DNA from: Heterobasidion occidentale
Taxonomy: Eukaryota; Basidiomycota; Agaricomycetes; Russulales; Bondarzewiaceae
Direction: 5' to 3'
NCBI GenBank assembly: GCA_039111635.1
Contig: JBCAQO010000007.1
Coordinates: 372,001-436,000, forward strand
DNA length: 64,000 bases
The notes below the pieces were generated by a model. The model searched no databases. It saw only the letters and a program-made list of their open reading frames with translations, and had not been told where the DNA came from. Shown here piece by piece: positions 11,043 through 24,035 of this stretch. Both the position numbers and the translations under genes were made by a program. Numbering within the stretch: the first letter of the stretch is position 1; each line of letters begins with the position of its first letter.

Positions 11043-11877
11043 CTGATATCAATTCGTGTTTAGTCGAGTCGTATTCGTAATGACCATTAGCAGCGCTTTG
11101 TGAAATTATAAGAGTCACAAAAATCATCGTCTTCAGCGCATCACGAGTGCGCTTTTTGGTTTGGTTCATCTATGACATGTCAGCCAGCTTCTGGAATGTC
11201 AATGAGAAGCTCCGGACGAATAAGTCAGACCTGGAGGCCCATGGAGGAGTGAGGGTCCTCGAGACCAGTACATTGATGGTGATGCAAATCGAAAGATGCA
11301 TTCATCGAACGCACTTCCAAGCAGAGATGAAGTTAACTGGACACTCGAAAAGGTCAGTGGGGTTCAAATTGGCTCCATCGTCGGCTGACGCTTCGTATTG
11401 CGTAGATGTCGTTACTGTACCGTCATGATACGAGTTGTTCAGTATCGCACACACCTAAGCATCACTGATTGAGGCGGGGTAAGGATTCGCCCAAAGGGCC
11501 ATGGAACACCAACAGAATTGCGAGAGACGTCGACGCTTATGATGGTGCAGCAGTGCGGCGTCCATTATTGAACCACTAGTAGCGAGCATCTGACTTCAGC
11601 GCTTGAACGTTACAACTACAGGCATGTGGCTGAGAAAGTACTAGCGAGCCCGCTCCGACCAGATAAATCAGCATTATGGGGAGACAACAAAAACGCACAC
11701 CATGAGCACCTTCGCGGTCTTCAATGTGCTGTTCTACTACTGACACAGAGTGTATAACACATGTTGGGATGTGTAGAACGTGATTCTCATCAACTGCATG
11801 TACAGCGCCAAATGCATATCATTGTCATCCATCGCAAGACAAAATTCAAGACAAACCAAAAATGCCATATTTTATAC
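11043..11877. other. Intergenic, nothing recognised
   Basis: A 93-codon plus-strand frame (11147-11428) has no family features I know. No repeats or RNA genes are seen. Confidence 0.3.
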
Positions 11878-13332
11878 CTAAGCTGTTGTGGTGAGCAATG
11901 CGCCGGACTTTCTGAATGGAGCAGCCACATTCTCTAGGCGTAGTAACATCCGCGTTACGACGACTGAAACAACCGCCCAATGGAAGCTGTACGAACGAAT
12001 ATCAGCCAGCGTGAAGCGGGACGTGTAGAATACATACAAGTATCCCAATGATTGAAAAAAAGCCTGGAGTGATGTCAGGGAAGCTAGGGTAGATAAAAGA
12101 CATGTATTGATGCTCACTTTGTGGAAGAAACACAAAATGAGATTCCCCACACGAAGTGCTGAAGTGAGATTTGTTCAGCATCCACTGAACCATCAGAGTA
12201 CGTGAGTTTAGTCACCAAACAGGACCTAGATATAACCGTATTGAGAACTAGGATAATTTGCTTGATTTAAAGGAGCCATGACTCACACAATACCACAAAA
12301 ATCCGTCTCGCAATAAATCTGAGATAAGCCTGATCTTAGCTGGTCGCAGACGGTCTGCAGCATTCCAAAGGGTCAAGACGCCCACAATGACATCAAACGC
12401 GACCTGGTGTGTTGCTAAGGATTAGCGAGTCCGAAAGCTTGTAGGAAAACTGCTGACCTGAGATCCCCATGCAGCAGTGAACGCCGCAGGGGCTTTCTGG
12501 CCCATACAGCTGTGGAAGATGGGTCCATCAAAGTTTACGGTACCTATTGAACGAACATTGAGCTGGACGCATTACCGCGTGAAATGTTATTAAAGAGGTA
12601 CCAAATTTGAAATGTGCCGTACGCGATGCATACTAGCAACGAAAGGTACGAGACAGTGAATACACACATTAAAGCTCTCAGCACCCAACGTCGATGATCC
12701 CAAAGCGAATACACCCAGGCGATGAGAACCCCTGATAAAATTTCAATGGTTTTGTCTATGCGCCATTCGAAAAGGACACACAGTTCGCCAATGATAGTGA
12801 GATTGCACATACAACCTGCTCACATATATACCAAGCCCTACAGCTTATCGCAAACATTAGCAGCGATTATGTACAGATTAAAAGACAAGCTTACTACTGT
12901 GAAGAAATCAGCCTTGGGCTGACATGATGGATCAGCAAACACATTTACAGTGCCGGAGATTGTCGGAGAAAACCCAGCGGTCACTGCAAAAGGCAAATAA
13001 GGATCGTCTGTTATGTTCAAGGAGTCGAAACCATACCATATAGGGAGAAACAATGAGACACTATCGCCACATAGCGAATAAAGACGTAGCAGAATCTGGC
13101 GAGACTCCACGGACCCTTCACCCAAATGATGGTCCTCTCGCGTTCAAACGTCAAACACCAGTCCCAGAAGAGGATGCAGGCGCCAGCAGCTGTCCGAGGG
13201 CGTGTGATCACACTGGATACATTTGACAAGTCATCACTGACCATTCATATATCTCGCCGCAAGTACTCCAGGCCCCATAGATGCATACTGGGAGACGGTG
13301 AATGGTAAATCGCTAGATGATATGTTAGTCAT
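11878..13332 (-). CDS. DUF6533-type multi-pass membrane protein
   Basis: The start ATG at 13332 opens MTNISSSDLPFTVSQYASMG, and an intron (about 13238-13188) leads to the DUF6533 signature: AARYMNAAGACILFWDWCLTFERE followed within 10 residues by WSLARFCYVFIRYVA. Later exons encode further helices (VLIAWVYSLWDHRRWVLRALM), a Cys/Asn-rich loop (DPSCQPKADFF), the VNFDGPIFHSCM loop and a helix with VIVGVLTLWNAADRLRP. The last helix, AVVSVVVTRMLLRL, precedes the stop at 11878. The family consists of seven-helix-like proteins expanded in mushrooms, with no established biochemical role. Helix layout and length (about 330 residues) fit a complete member. At least six introns are inferred. Confidence 0.7.
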
Positions 13333-15459
13333 GAGGTTTTCGTCTGTAAAACGTATATAGGTGAGCAGCTTCTGCAGCGACTCACAGTCGGTCCCCTTTT
13401 AAGCCATGAAGACAGTGCGAAAGATCGTATCTTTTTACTGCAGTCTGATTGACCATACCTTCCGAGGTGGATCAATACACCGGTTTGAGATCCATCAACG
13501 ACTTGAGAGGCTGTATCACACAAGCCATGGAGGGATGTCCTGATGTATCGCAACTTCGGTCACCGTGCGGCTGCCCGTCGATCAGATGTTGGAATGGCAG
13601 TGCTGAAGCATGGAAGCAGATGGAGCAGGTAATGCCTATATTAAGAACAGGTCTTTTTTATGTGTATCTCCGTGACTGCGAAGCTTGCACCAAATAACCA
13701 CTGCGTAGACTCGAGTGGCGAAAGCCTCACATAGATTGGCCATCGCACAGGCGTTGTGAAATTGAATTTCATCTGTATGATGTTCAAATCGGCCGGTTTG
13801 ATTTATCGGCCTCTCTTTGAGTGACTCTTATCAATATCTGATCCTCTGTTCCACATCAATCAGTGCGAGGGCTATGTAGATGAGCGACACGCACCACCTT
13901 AGCATTCATGATATGAGCTCCGAAGAAGCTGATCTGCGTCCGGTTACACGAACGGAAGCTTGATGTCTGTTTCACATACGTATTAATCCCATCTTGGCTC
14001 CTTTCAACTATGAGTGCACGAAACTGGTATATTTCGTGAAAAACTCAAAATAATTTTCATAAGCTGGAAATTCTTGGTGCAGCTGATCGACAGACCAAAA
14101 ATGCGCCTAGAGAAACAGAGACACTCGACCCCTGTAGTGCACAGGAGGGTAGCAAACTATACTGACACTAGATTGGCTCTATGATAGGCGTCAACCGTGA
14201 ATTGACGAGCGCGCCTGCGGCTCGCGTACGAGGCTTGATCGCACATTCGATCAGCCCAAGATGTCGTGTCGACTAGAAAAATACCATCAAGTCAGCACCG
14301 AGGGTTCCACAAGCGAAAAAATTAAAATTAAAATGACAAGGACCCTATGAGAGAAAATTAAAATTGGAAGACTCTGCACACCCGTTAAACTAGTCTGTTC
14401 ACATGCCGTTGTCCCTGACAATAGGGTGGATGTCGAAAGCCGCGGACACAGATACGCAGTAGCCGTATCGGCGCACCGGCGAGGTGGATCTTGAAAGTCA
14501 CAGCAACTTGAAGGTGGGGCTCCGGAGCCCCGATACCACATGAGAGGATGAAAATCTCCTAAAGAATGCGCCGGGAACTTTTAGTAAAAGAGGAATTTGT
14601 CGGGAAACATTGAATGATTCGATGAATACTGAGCGAGGGATACCGCTACTTAGAGAGTCACCTTCGGCTTGCGTTGAGATTGTATTGGAATTACCATTTG
14701 CTACAGGAGGAACATCTATTTCATAAAGGAAGTGAACTCCTGAGAGCCCGAGTACTCACAGGCCTCGCAGATATCAAAAAAAAACCTGCGGGATAGGCTT
14801 GTTGAAGTGCGATGGGAAGCAATCAGTATAAGTTCTCGTGGCGATCCGGCCGGCCCGATATACTCTGACGTGTCGGCCCGAGTCCTCTCCGACAGCCTTC
14901 ACCACCACGATTGACCTCTTCAGCCTATTCATATATACGAATCAGCCCATTTTCGACATCGGACAATCGACTGGGATATGGAAATAGGCAGGCTTGTCTG
15001 AGATGTCGAAATTGATAGTGATCAGGGTATGCAAGGCGCGTGAGTGTGCAAAATTCAGTTGTCTCGACGGAAGGCTCTGTGCGGTTTGACACCAGTACAG
15101 CGTAGGGTCCTCCATCGGAGGTTGAGGTTGTCAAGTTGGAGCAGCTGTGGACACATGAGGACGAAAGTCGCGCGGGTGGGTGCAAAGGTCGTGTTGAGTA
15201 GGGAGGAACAACGCACTCTCGAATATGCATTTGCGCGCCGACAAGGCATTCAGTACGATCAGCTTCGTTTCGCTTCAGAACACGGCATACTAGTTCCAGA
15301 AAACCAGCTGACGCGCTGGGCGCTAATGATGTTGAAGAGAAGTAGTTCTGTGCACAATGCTCTGACGCAGAAAAATCAATCTCATGGTGGCCCGTTCCAA
15401 CTCCCTCCATTCTACCGTCTTTTATCGACCACTGCGGTATTCCACCACTGTCACCCACC
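13333..15459. other. Intergenic, no recognised gene
   Basis: About 2.1 kb with only short open frames. A 220-codon minus-strand frame (14925-15587) overlaps the start of the P450 gene and is probably a shadow. An A-run lies at about 14778. Confidence 0.4.
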
Positions 15460-17731
15460 ATGTTTCCTACCGCTGTAATCGTGCTATCAGCCATCATTGC
15501 CCATGTCGTCTTCAATCGCCTTGAGCCTCGTGCGCCACAGCTGTCATTGGAATCTCTTGATACTAGGGATCCCCGCCACACTGTCAATCGCTCCTGCGCG
15601 CATCCTTCACCTCCCTGCTCTCTAGTGCCGCATTCACACTTTCGAACTATCTCCTATCTTTGATCAGCTCTCTGTGTATTTACCGCCTGTCGCCTTTTCA
15701 CCCACTGGCTCGATTCCCTGGGCCCGTACTCTTCAAACTCTCCCGCATTCCTGCCTGGATTCTCGCTCGAAGCGGTGGCCAGCATCACTACTATCTTGCT
15801 CTTCACCAACGCTTTGGACCTTACGTACGAACAGGTACGTTGACGTGTCTGTAAAGAATACTGTTGGATGACAATCCGGGCGATAGGCCCGAATCACTTG
15901 CATGTTTCAGATGCGTCTGCCATACCCGTCGTACTCGGTTCTCGTGCTTTTACGAAAGGCGGTCGTGAGTACTGTAGCTCAAAGCTTCATTCATTCTTCG
16001 TGAGTGATGACCGTCAACGGCTCTCGCATCCAGGGTACAGTGCTATTAAGAGGCCAGGATCCCAAGGGAGCCTCCTCTCCATGAGCAACCCCACGAACAC
16101 TCTCAAAGGCGTCGCATATGGGATCGAGCCCTCAATGCGACTGCGCTCAAAGACTATCAAGACTCACTGGCCAATCGTGTGGCGCAGCTCGTGACTGGCC
16201 TCGAACAGCGAGTTCAAGACGGGCCACTGGACTTATCTGAGTGGATCAGCATGTTCTCGTATGCGCCGTTGTTCGTTCAAACCCATTTTGTACATGTACT
16301 CAACAAAGACCGTACACAGATTTGACTTCATGGGTGACCTAGCGTACGTGAATATTCATGGTGCTTCATTTCCCTACTAACAGGGGACTCTGTAGTTATG
16401 GCAGCGGATTCAACTTGCTAGAACAAGGCGAGGATGTGCAGGATCTCATCCGCATCGTGTCTGCAGGTGTTCGGTAGGACATACTCAGTCGACTCCCGAC
16501 ATGATGATCAATGACTGTATCTCAGCCAACAGGAGCTGGCAGGCGCAATACCGTGGATCAAACCATTCTACGACATGCTTCCTACCTCATCCAATGACTT
16601 GCGTTTTGTACAGTTTGCCAAGGAAATGGTCTTGAAGCGGAAGGCTCAGGAGACGCCCGTTCGAGACATATTTCTTACTTGGTCAGTGTCATCGCTTCTG
16701 TGATACTATTGAATTATCTACTGGAGGCTAGATGGACGAGGACGGTTCAGGAACGCCGCCCCTTGCTTTCCCCACACTGGTGCAAGAGTCTAGTCTCGCC
16801 TTGGTGGCTGGTGATTACTTTTAAATCAAATATTTCCAGAACAGTCTTGACACTTGAATTGACTTCATAGGCTCAGACACCTCCGGTACCTGCCTCGCGA
16901 ATATCTTCTATTACCTCCTCTCGAATGTGGCCGCATACCGGACATTGCAAAGCGAAATCGACAAAGCTGAGATGGACTCTACGCTCGACAATGCTACGTT
17001 AGCTGGTCTTCCCTACCTCAACGCCGTGATGTAAACCTGCACTTATACCTATCATCATTGTCTAATTACTGCCCGCTTAGCAACGAAACTCTGCGACTGC
17101 AGCCTGTGGTTCCGAATGGCGTCCAGCGCGTCCTCTCTTCTAAGAGCGAGGGGGTCATAATTTCCGGCAAGTGAGTGTGGGTTCGGCTCGTCTCTCGTGC
17201 TCTCACTAACGAGTGTTCATTCGATAGCTACATCCCACCCTCGACCACGGTTCAGGTTTCGACATATATTGGTACGATATTGCCCATCCATGACACACAG
17301 TCATGATTAACGTTCAGTGTTTCCAGTCCACCGTGATCCAGGCAACTTCTCCCCTAATCCGGACGCTTTCATGCCCGAACGCTGGCTGGCGAATCCCATG
17401 ACCAAGGTGAAAGGAAGTACACCCTCCGATCACGATTTCGCTCTCAATCGCGATGCGTACTTTCCCTGGAGCTATGGTATGTCGTGAGTTCATCAAGGTG
17501 CTATGTTGATTTCCTTAACCATCTGTCCACGAAGGCGGTACAAGCTGTGCTGGGAAGAACCTCGCTTTGATGGAGATCAGGGCAGCGACCGCGGGCTTAA
17601 TGAGTCGCTTTGAGATGCGATTCTCATCAAGGTGGCTCCCAGAGGAATGGGAGCGCAACCTGAAGGATTTCTATGTGTTGATGAAGGGGCAGATGATGGT
17701 AGACCTGCGAGTGCGCTCAGGCAAACAATGA
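15460..17731 (+). pseudogene. Cytochrome P450 with apparent frameshifts
   Basis: The gene encodes nearly all of a microsomal P450 monooxygenase: membrane anchor and FHPLARFPGP hinge (about 15700), HLHVSDASAIPVVLGSRAF, FDFMGDLAYGSGFN, the I-helix GSDTSG (about 16870), ExxR as ETLR (about 17090), PERW (about 17375) and haem loop WSYGGTSCAG. It ends at TGA 17729-17731. Splice sites are mostly clean (15834/15887, 15964/16034). However, the N-terminal anchor is readable only by changing frame twice between about 15545 and 15610. A third shift falls in a CCCC run at 16089-16092, between GSLLSMSNP and the conserved HSQRRRIWDRALN. One missing base would repair the last, so sequencing error cannot be excluded. 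It is related to the P450 at 46092-48143. The first residue of the haem loop is Trp, not Phe. Confidence 0.7.
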
Positions 17732-19544
17732 TATATCGGTCGTTTGAACGGCTCAAGTGCTCAATGCTCTGCTCGCGATTCTGCCAAACTGACTGACCTC
17801 TTGGTGTCATGACGCTACGCTGTTGTGCGAAATTGGAGTCGTCAATCGTTTCGTTCGTCAGGTTGGTGTCTTGGAAGATCAAAGCACTGTTGACCACTCA
17901 GTGTAGGGTTTTTCTACTCGATCGATGCAGATGAAAAACCTATGTGATGCGCGTACCCTACAATAGCTAACGAAGCTTAGTTTGGGCCAAGAGCTCGTAT
18001 TGGTGTCGAAGAAAAACCATTGCGCTGCATTAACACACCACGACTTCCGACCCTGTCTGTCGACTACGGTAAAAGATCCCAATGTTGGCCAAAGAACTTG
18101 CCAGTACGTGTGATAACATCGTTCGTGCATCGACATTACAACTCCAGCTTTCATTCTAGCTGTTGATACTGCATGGAACCAAAGACGAGGCAAGTTCGTC
18201 CGTCGTTAGTACGACATTTCGATGAGCAACACCCGGCGACAAAATCCTTGTTCAAAATTCTACAATCTTCTGATAAGACGCTCACCCTTTATCCCGTATG
18301 TCTGCCGCCTTGTGAACACAATCTCAGGATTGACGGTTCTTTTAAACGTCTTTGTCATGCGCTCGCCGCTCTGCATATCAGGGCACTTGGCACGACCTCA
18401 TGAGCGATCCAGAAGGGGTGAAAGGAAAGTACATCAAGGACTGCGTGTCCCGGACTGAAGCCCATTTGTCGCAGGCAGCGACTTAGCAATAGTCACCACT
18501 ATACTGCAAAACGCACGCTTTCTGGCTTCTAATCTGTGAAAGAGGCCGTGCAATCGAGCATCTTGTTGTTTTCTGGTGCTCTCGTAGCTTGAATCTGAAT
18601 GAATATGTGCAGATATGTTCAATGGTGCCTAGAATGCGTGCGCGTGATGATCTCGAATATGTACCTCCAGAACACGCACCTCCTTTGTCGTCTCGTGCAC
18701 TGGGGCTGATGCGCGCGATGCTGTCAAATTGGGACCCAAGGCTGCTGAGAGAAGAAGGGACAAAGAAGGGCAAAATGGCATGGGCAGCGAGCTCATAACA
18801 AAACACGTTGTCACTGGACTGTGTACCAGATGAGACTGCGATCGTATGGTGCAAGTTGTTTGAATGTCACGCACTTCACAATCACCGAAAGCCGTACGCA
18901 AGAGATATCGCAGCCTGAATGAGCATCGAGAGAGATGAAGATCGATGAGAGTAACAAGGCCCTGTGCTGTACCGCTGTCTCTAGGTGGAGGTTCGCAGTT
19001 ACCGATGTAGTAGTGACATGGCAGCTCTCTCGCGCAGGAGAATGCCGCTGTATGTCGTCCAGCAGTATCCAGAAATGAGCGAGTGGACGTACATGACACA
19101 CATCAGCGCTTCGCTGAAAGTGCCTCTCACCGCTTCCTTGTTGAACGTCCTTATCACTATGGTGGCAATGCAAGGCCTCTTTAACGATCGACGTAGGTCT
19201 TTTGAGCGACCGACAATTTGCGCGGTATGACGTACGGAGTGTCGAGAGGAATGTAGGTGTGGTGCAGAAAAAAGATGCGGAATGCAGCCAGACGACAACT
19301 GGCGAATGCCCGGGCCGGCCGATGCTGGCCGATGAGCTGTTTCTTCTCATCACATGATCTCAAGATTCAACTTTGGATTCCCCCACTGGATTCGACAGCG
19401 CACACAGAGATTAGTAAACAGAGAAGAACGATGCACGGAGGATATTGGAAGCGGGAATGCATGTAAGTACGCCTCCAGACATCTATCACTATACCCCTCA
19501 GCGTCGTGGACGCTCGCACTAACAGAGAGCTCCGTCACTTTTCA
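17732..19544. other. Intergenic, no recognised gene
   Basis: Several overlapping frames of 60-180 codons occur on both strands around 18430-19360, none with family features or convincing introns. The left arm of the inverted repeat begins at about 19545. Confidence 0.35.
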
Positions 19545-20108
19545 TCGGGTCGGTCTACTACCAAGCCCTTGACGTTCCTCTCTTTTGGTAACTCGATCAA
19601 GTGACGCAACGTACGAATCGATGCTGACGAGACTTACTTGTATCAGGCCTCCGAGGTTTTCTGTGCCCGCCCTTGCCAATAAGATCTATTACTTGGTATT
19701 GTTGGTACAAGCCAAGCGCGTTCATGGCTGACCCAAGCATCTGGAAGTGGCGAAATTGATGTCAAGTTGTTTGGCCTTCTGACGCCTCAAAGAATGAATC
19801 AAATCGTGCCCTCCGGGAAGGGTCCATCCTTTGTAGACTGTCTGTATTCCTTGTACATGAGCGTTTGAGTACTGATTCATTTCACACTGCATAGACGCCA
19901 ACTCCATAACATACTGGCAGGAGACCAACCGTTTTGATCGAACACAGGGCTGTCGCTGAAGCATACATCGGTTTGAATGTCTTTACTCGATCTTTTAGTC
20001 ACCTGCCAACCTGCTTCCTCTCGTGTGCGTGCATAGAATCATGTCGCACGTCATATAAGTAGCGTCTCCTTTGTCGACTGCGCTTCACCTGTCATTGGCA
20101 TCTTCACT

Positions 20109-20311
20109 GTGACTAAACATCCCCAATCGATCCAGACGTTTCGTGCTGTTGGCAAATATAACACAGATGATATCCCCAACTTCACCCCTTTGTCATGGTA
20201 TGCATTCTATTTTCTGTGCACGCTTCACACTGGCAGATACCTGGATACTCTGATACCTTCAACGACTGTGGGCTTGGCGCTCCTCTATAGCTTTCGAGCA
20301 CTTATTCTAGA
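20109..20311 (+). pseudogene. Truncated desaturase copy (left arm)
   Basis: This is a remnant of the 5' end of the desaturase at 48408-50020. It retains the segments TDDIPNFTPLSWYAF and CTLHTGRYLDTLIPSTTVG-LALLYSFRAL. The start codon is GTG where the full copy has ATG. About 160 bases between PLSWYAF and FLCTLH are missing, and the sequence stops after the FRAL codons at about 20303, before any of the three histidine boxes. It then continues directly into the middle of membrane gene A. It cannot encode an enzyme. Confidence 0.85.
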
Positions 20312-21668
20312 TTAATTTGCTCATTGCCGTCCATTTTCTGTCTTGCAGCAGTGTCGCGCCGCTAATCCTGGTATAGGCTTTTGTTCAAGTCATTGTTCAT
20401 TAGTATTTGCTTATCGGATGACAATTCGTGAGTAGACCGTTTCCCTTTTTTGTGACGCTCCTTGGAGTGACCAGAGGGAACTGGATTCTAGTTTCTATCA
20501 TCGTGAGCATATATGTCTGCACATTGTGAATACTTGCTAACGGCGATTTCGTTCTAGAGTTTCTTCGCTTTTGGCAGTTTTAGAGAGTTCAATTTTGTTC
20601 CCCGGGATGAATCACAAGTCTAATATTTTAGCATGCAAAAGGTACGACCGCAGGTGTGTCCATGTCTCCCTTACATTCCTTGCCGGTTTGAACCCCTGTC
20701 GAGCAGCTACATATGCTTCAATGTCAGCATTCAAAGTATGCTCTGGTCGTTTTATCGAACATTGCAACTTTCACAGCATCACCGACAGGACATTTTTGAA
20801 CATAGAAAACAATAAGACTCACGTGAATGTATGACTCCTCAACTTCGACTTTGTACGCATTGACTCCTCAATTTACAGGACTTCTCCACCCCAGCGTTGA
20901 CGTGTGCAATTGTCACAGATCTATGCGTCACAACCTCTTTGATGTTTTACCTCAACGAGATCAACTGTGGAGGTTCTAGGTTAGTGAAAAAATTGTTACT
21001 TCCGGTGCTTTTGACCACAACTTGCGCTGAGTGCACCTTAGACGGAGAGCCATGATCAAACGTCTGATTTCTACGCAATCAATATCGGAATAATTGCAAG
21101 GTACGGAATCCCTGAATGTACTAAATGCCCGCCAACTCGCGCCTGCTTAAAGCACGGCAGATGTTGTAGTCATCACCCTGGTGCGCATTTCCGTTTCATC
21201 GTATTTTATGGAAGGATATACTGATGGATCTGTTATGATTTACACTCCAGTCCTCGATCAGCCGCAAAACCTGAACTCATAAGGGTCTTTACTACTACGC
21301 TATCTACGAAATATGGGGGCTGTACGTTTTTATTTTCGGTTCTGAAACCCTCACTCATTGCTATTCAAGTCTACGCAAGCTTGCTGCTTGATACGTGCGT
21401 AAGAGCACTGGTTCCGATCGGAGACAGATCCTGATGCGTGATCCAGCAGTCTGAATGCAAGGAAAAGCATACGAGAGTTCGGTCTAGGCGCCGAAATCCA
21501 GATCTCGTCGCCTTCAATGCAGATTCGGCACCACGGACGATACCCGAGGTAGGGTCGTCATTTTCTCACGTCAACAGGCGGAACTGTTGAGATGCGTCGT
21601 CGTCGTTACAGCATGATGCCATTGTCATCTCCCAAATAGTCTCCAATGATATGAGCACTGAAAGATAG
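20312..21668 (+). pseudogene. DUF6534-type membrane gene A, 5'-truncated
   Basis: Homologous to the minus-strand gene at 41752-43737 but entering at the exon matching about 43155, so the signal-like first exons and first helices are absent. Retained parts include the VQVIVH-like exon (about 20390), the SRGNWILVSII exon (about 20465), the later helices around 20880-21330, SLNARKSIR (about 21450) and a final exon HDAIVISQIVSNDM ending at TAG 21666-21668. Without its start it should not be translated as the family protein, unless fused to the upstream desaturase remnant, for which I see no open frame. Confidence 0.65.
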
Positions 21669-22083
21669 GGTACAAGAAAATACCGTTTTGATTTTATAGG
21701 AGAATAGCTGCATAGTTTCAAGCCCGAATGATCCGCCGTCAATGTCGTTTGGAACTTCGTGCCACGCAACGCGTCCAGTTCTCACCTTGACTATTTCCTA
21801 AGGTTACGGTCAATATTTCAAGGCCAATGAAGAATAAATATGCTGCCTCTTCTCTTTCATAAGGTTTTCTCGTTATTTATCCTGTGTTTAACATGTCTCC
21901 TTGATGCTTAATTCATTCGCAAGGCTTCGAGGCAAAGGCATAGATGCTCGGCTGCAAAGGTACTTGATTCGACATACATTTTAAAACTCGATTCTTGTCT
22001 ACGAAATGCCGGTACACCCGCCATTGCACACGCTGCTTGCTAATTTACATGAGAACTTGAAATTCAGACACCAAACGCTTGCT

Positions 22084-23517
22084 TCAATCCCATCCTGCTT
22101 CAGCTTCGATCAAATCAGTAAACGTGTCAACGACCATCTCCTCCCACCCGATATACTTCGTCATCTTCAGGTCCGCTTCAATCTGACTGGTATCAGTGGT
22201 CGAGAAGGGGCCTGGGGCAGCAGGCGCGTTGTCCAGCGAAGGAAGCCTGTCGACCACGCCAGGCCATTTCTTGGCTAGAACACGGACGGCATCCTGCCAG
22301 AGGAATTGTCCCGCGCACATCAGGTATCTCTTTGACTGGATATCCTGAGGGGCAGGGGGGACGTTCAAGACTTTGACGTGGGCGTCAGCAACGTCACGGA
22401 CGTCGCAGAAGTAGGGAGCAATCTGGTACGGGAGGGGTCCGCCTTTCTCTCCTGCGATGAGCTGGTAGAGGAGGCCGTTGGCGCCGATTTCCGATCTTCC
22501 AGGGATAGGGAACCCCTTGGCGAATGGGCCGTAGACGAACGGAGGGTTGACTAGCGAGTTGACGGTCAGACGCGATTCAAGGAATGTGGGGTGGACGCTC
22601 AACTAGACGCAACGTCAAGCTCCGGGTGCTCTGCAGCGAATTTCCAACTGGCCTTCTCGGACAAGAGCTTCGTCGCACAGTATACCCAGAACGGTTCGTG
22701 CGTGCCCTTGATGACCTCTTCACTGGTGACATGGCCCCAATCTTAGACAGACATCATCAGGGGACTGGGATGCCAAAGGCGTGTTGGAGCCACACCTTTG
22801 TAGGTGATTACTTTCCTGTCCAATAATCCGTGGGATCACCAGCTAAGAGTAGGAATCAGATGATCCAGAACTGCAGCGAGCGGGAGAGAGACTTGCGCTC
22901 CAAGGTGCTAGCCCAGGTGGCCGTCATGACGAACTTTTTGACCTTGTATTTGACAGCCTGTCGTAAGACGTTCAGCGAGCCCTCAAGAGCGCTCTGAGAG
23001 GAGCATCAGTGCATCACGCAATCAGGAGGTATAGAAAAGGCCACGTACTGCCAGAGACGACTTTGCGTCGGCTTGACCGGCAAGAGGCGACGCGGTATGA
23101 ATGATTGCGTAGGCATCTGAAGGACAGCACCGCGTGAGCTGTTGCTTTCTGGATGACGCACGGGGAATGACCGACCTTTGAATGCTGCCGCAAAGTCGTC
23201 GGTTGCGATGTCGGTGATCTCAACTACCGTGGCATGGGCGTTGTCCTTTGCGATCGTGTTTCGAAGCTTCTCGGCCTTGAGGCCACGGGCAAGACTGTCA
23301 AGGCATCGTAGGTCAGTTAAGTGCGGGATCGTGAGATGAAGGCACGGTCGTGTACATACAGGCGGACGTTGTATCCTGAAGCAAGCAGCTTCAATACGAT
23401 ATGAGAGCCGATATTTCCAGATGCTCCAGTGACCTGCGGTGTTGTTTCAGCATGCGCCTATGATACCACGCCGTTTGGGAGATTGAAACGCACCACGACG
23501 ATCCGTTGATTCGACAT
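22084..23517 (-). CDS. NAD(P)-dependent epimerase/dihydroflavonol-reductase-like enzyme
   Basis: An extended SDR of the dihydroflavonol 4-reductase/epimerase type, probably reducing a ketone or aldehyde with NADPH. The start is ATG at 23517 (MSNQRIVVVTGASGNIG). Following elements are LKAEKLRNTIAKDNAHATVV, DAYAIIHTASPLAGQAD, the strand VKKFVMTATWAST, the catalytic YCATK within FWVYCATKLLSEKASW, and NPPFVYGP. A short intron (GTTGAG...CGCTAG, about 22608-22553) restores ASINPPFVYGP. The C-terminal part has YFCDVRDVADAHVKVL and ends at 22084. The gene appears intact, in contrast to its inverted copy at 39995-41417, which carries indels. Its neighbours are truncated membrane gene A and a P450 remnant. 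Confidence 0.8.
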
Positions 23518-23934
23518 GAGCGACTTAGAGAAGCTGGATCGCAGGTCAATCTAGTGGCGAGGCTCATTCACCTCTTCCAGACTCACGAGTTAGGTGGTTG
23601 AACAATGGGTCACCCGGCGCGAGCTGAGGTCCTGTGAGGGCCGTCCTGTCTCTTTCTAGTACGGACACATCCCCATACAAGGCTCCGTGACGTCACCATC
23701 TATGGTCACGCAATGCCTGGAACGGCTAATCGCAAGGAATCTCATTTATTTACCGGGTTTCTCGTCATCGGACTTCCAATCCTGATGACGCGGTGATCTC
23801 GGATCTCAGGCTCTCAGCGCTCAGCGCCGCTTCCAATTTATGTGATCTAGTCTATGGTGCCTTGTTTACCGTCCCAGCCTCTGACACTGCCATTGATTCG
23901 GCTCATTCCTCACGGGTCCATCTATCATATCTTT

Positions 23935-24035
23935 GTTTCCTGTCATGATCGGCTGCATTGTGCTCTTGATGTCCCTCTTGAAGACTCGTCCCTCAAATCC
24001 AAATTGCCTCCCGTTAGGCTCACCGTCAGTCCGTG
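23935..24035 (+). pseudogene. P450 N-terminal remnant
   Basis: Starting at the ATG in CATGATCGGCTG (about 23945), the sequence matches the anchor of the right-arm P450 (39525 leftward): MIGCIVLL versus MIGWIVLL, then LKTRPSN and the KLPP hinge codons in the AAATTGCCTCC segment. The remaining 2.5 kb of the gene is missing; homology resumes at about 24290 with sequence that in the right arm lies beyond the P450 3' end. It is therefore a deletion scar, not a gene. Confidence 0.7.

Noticed and set aside
14925..15587. Long minus-strand open frame of 220 codons
   Set aside because: It overlaps the 5' end of the P450 gene on the opposite strand and shows no family features; its length is probably due to base composition.
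18430..19360. Several overlapping frames of up to 180 codons on both strands
   Set aside because: No recognisable domain, no consistent exon pattern, and they are mutually exclusive.
22560..22615. Apparent in-frame stop in the left epimerase after LDVASS
   Set aside because: A short intron from GTTGAG to CGCTAG restores the conserved ASINPPFVYGP reading, so it is not a lesion.
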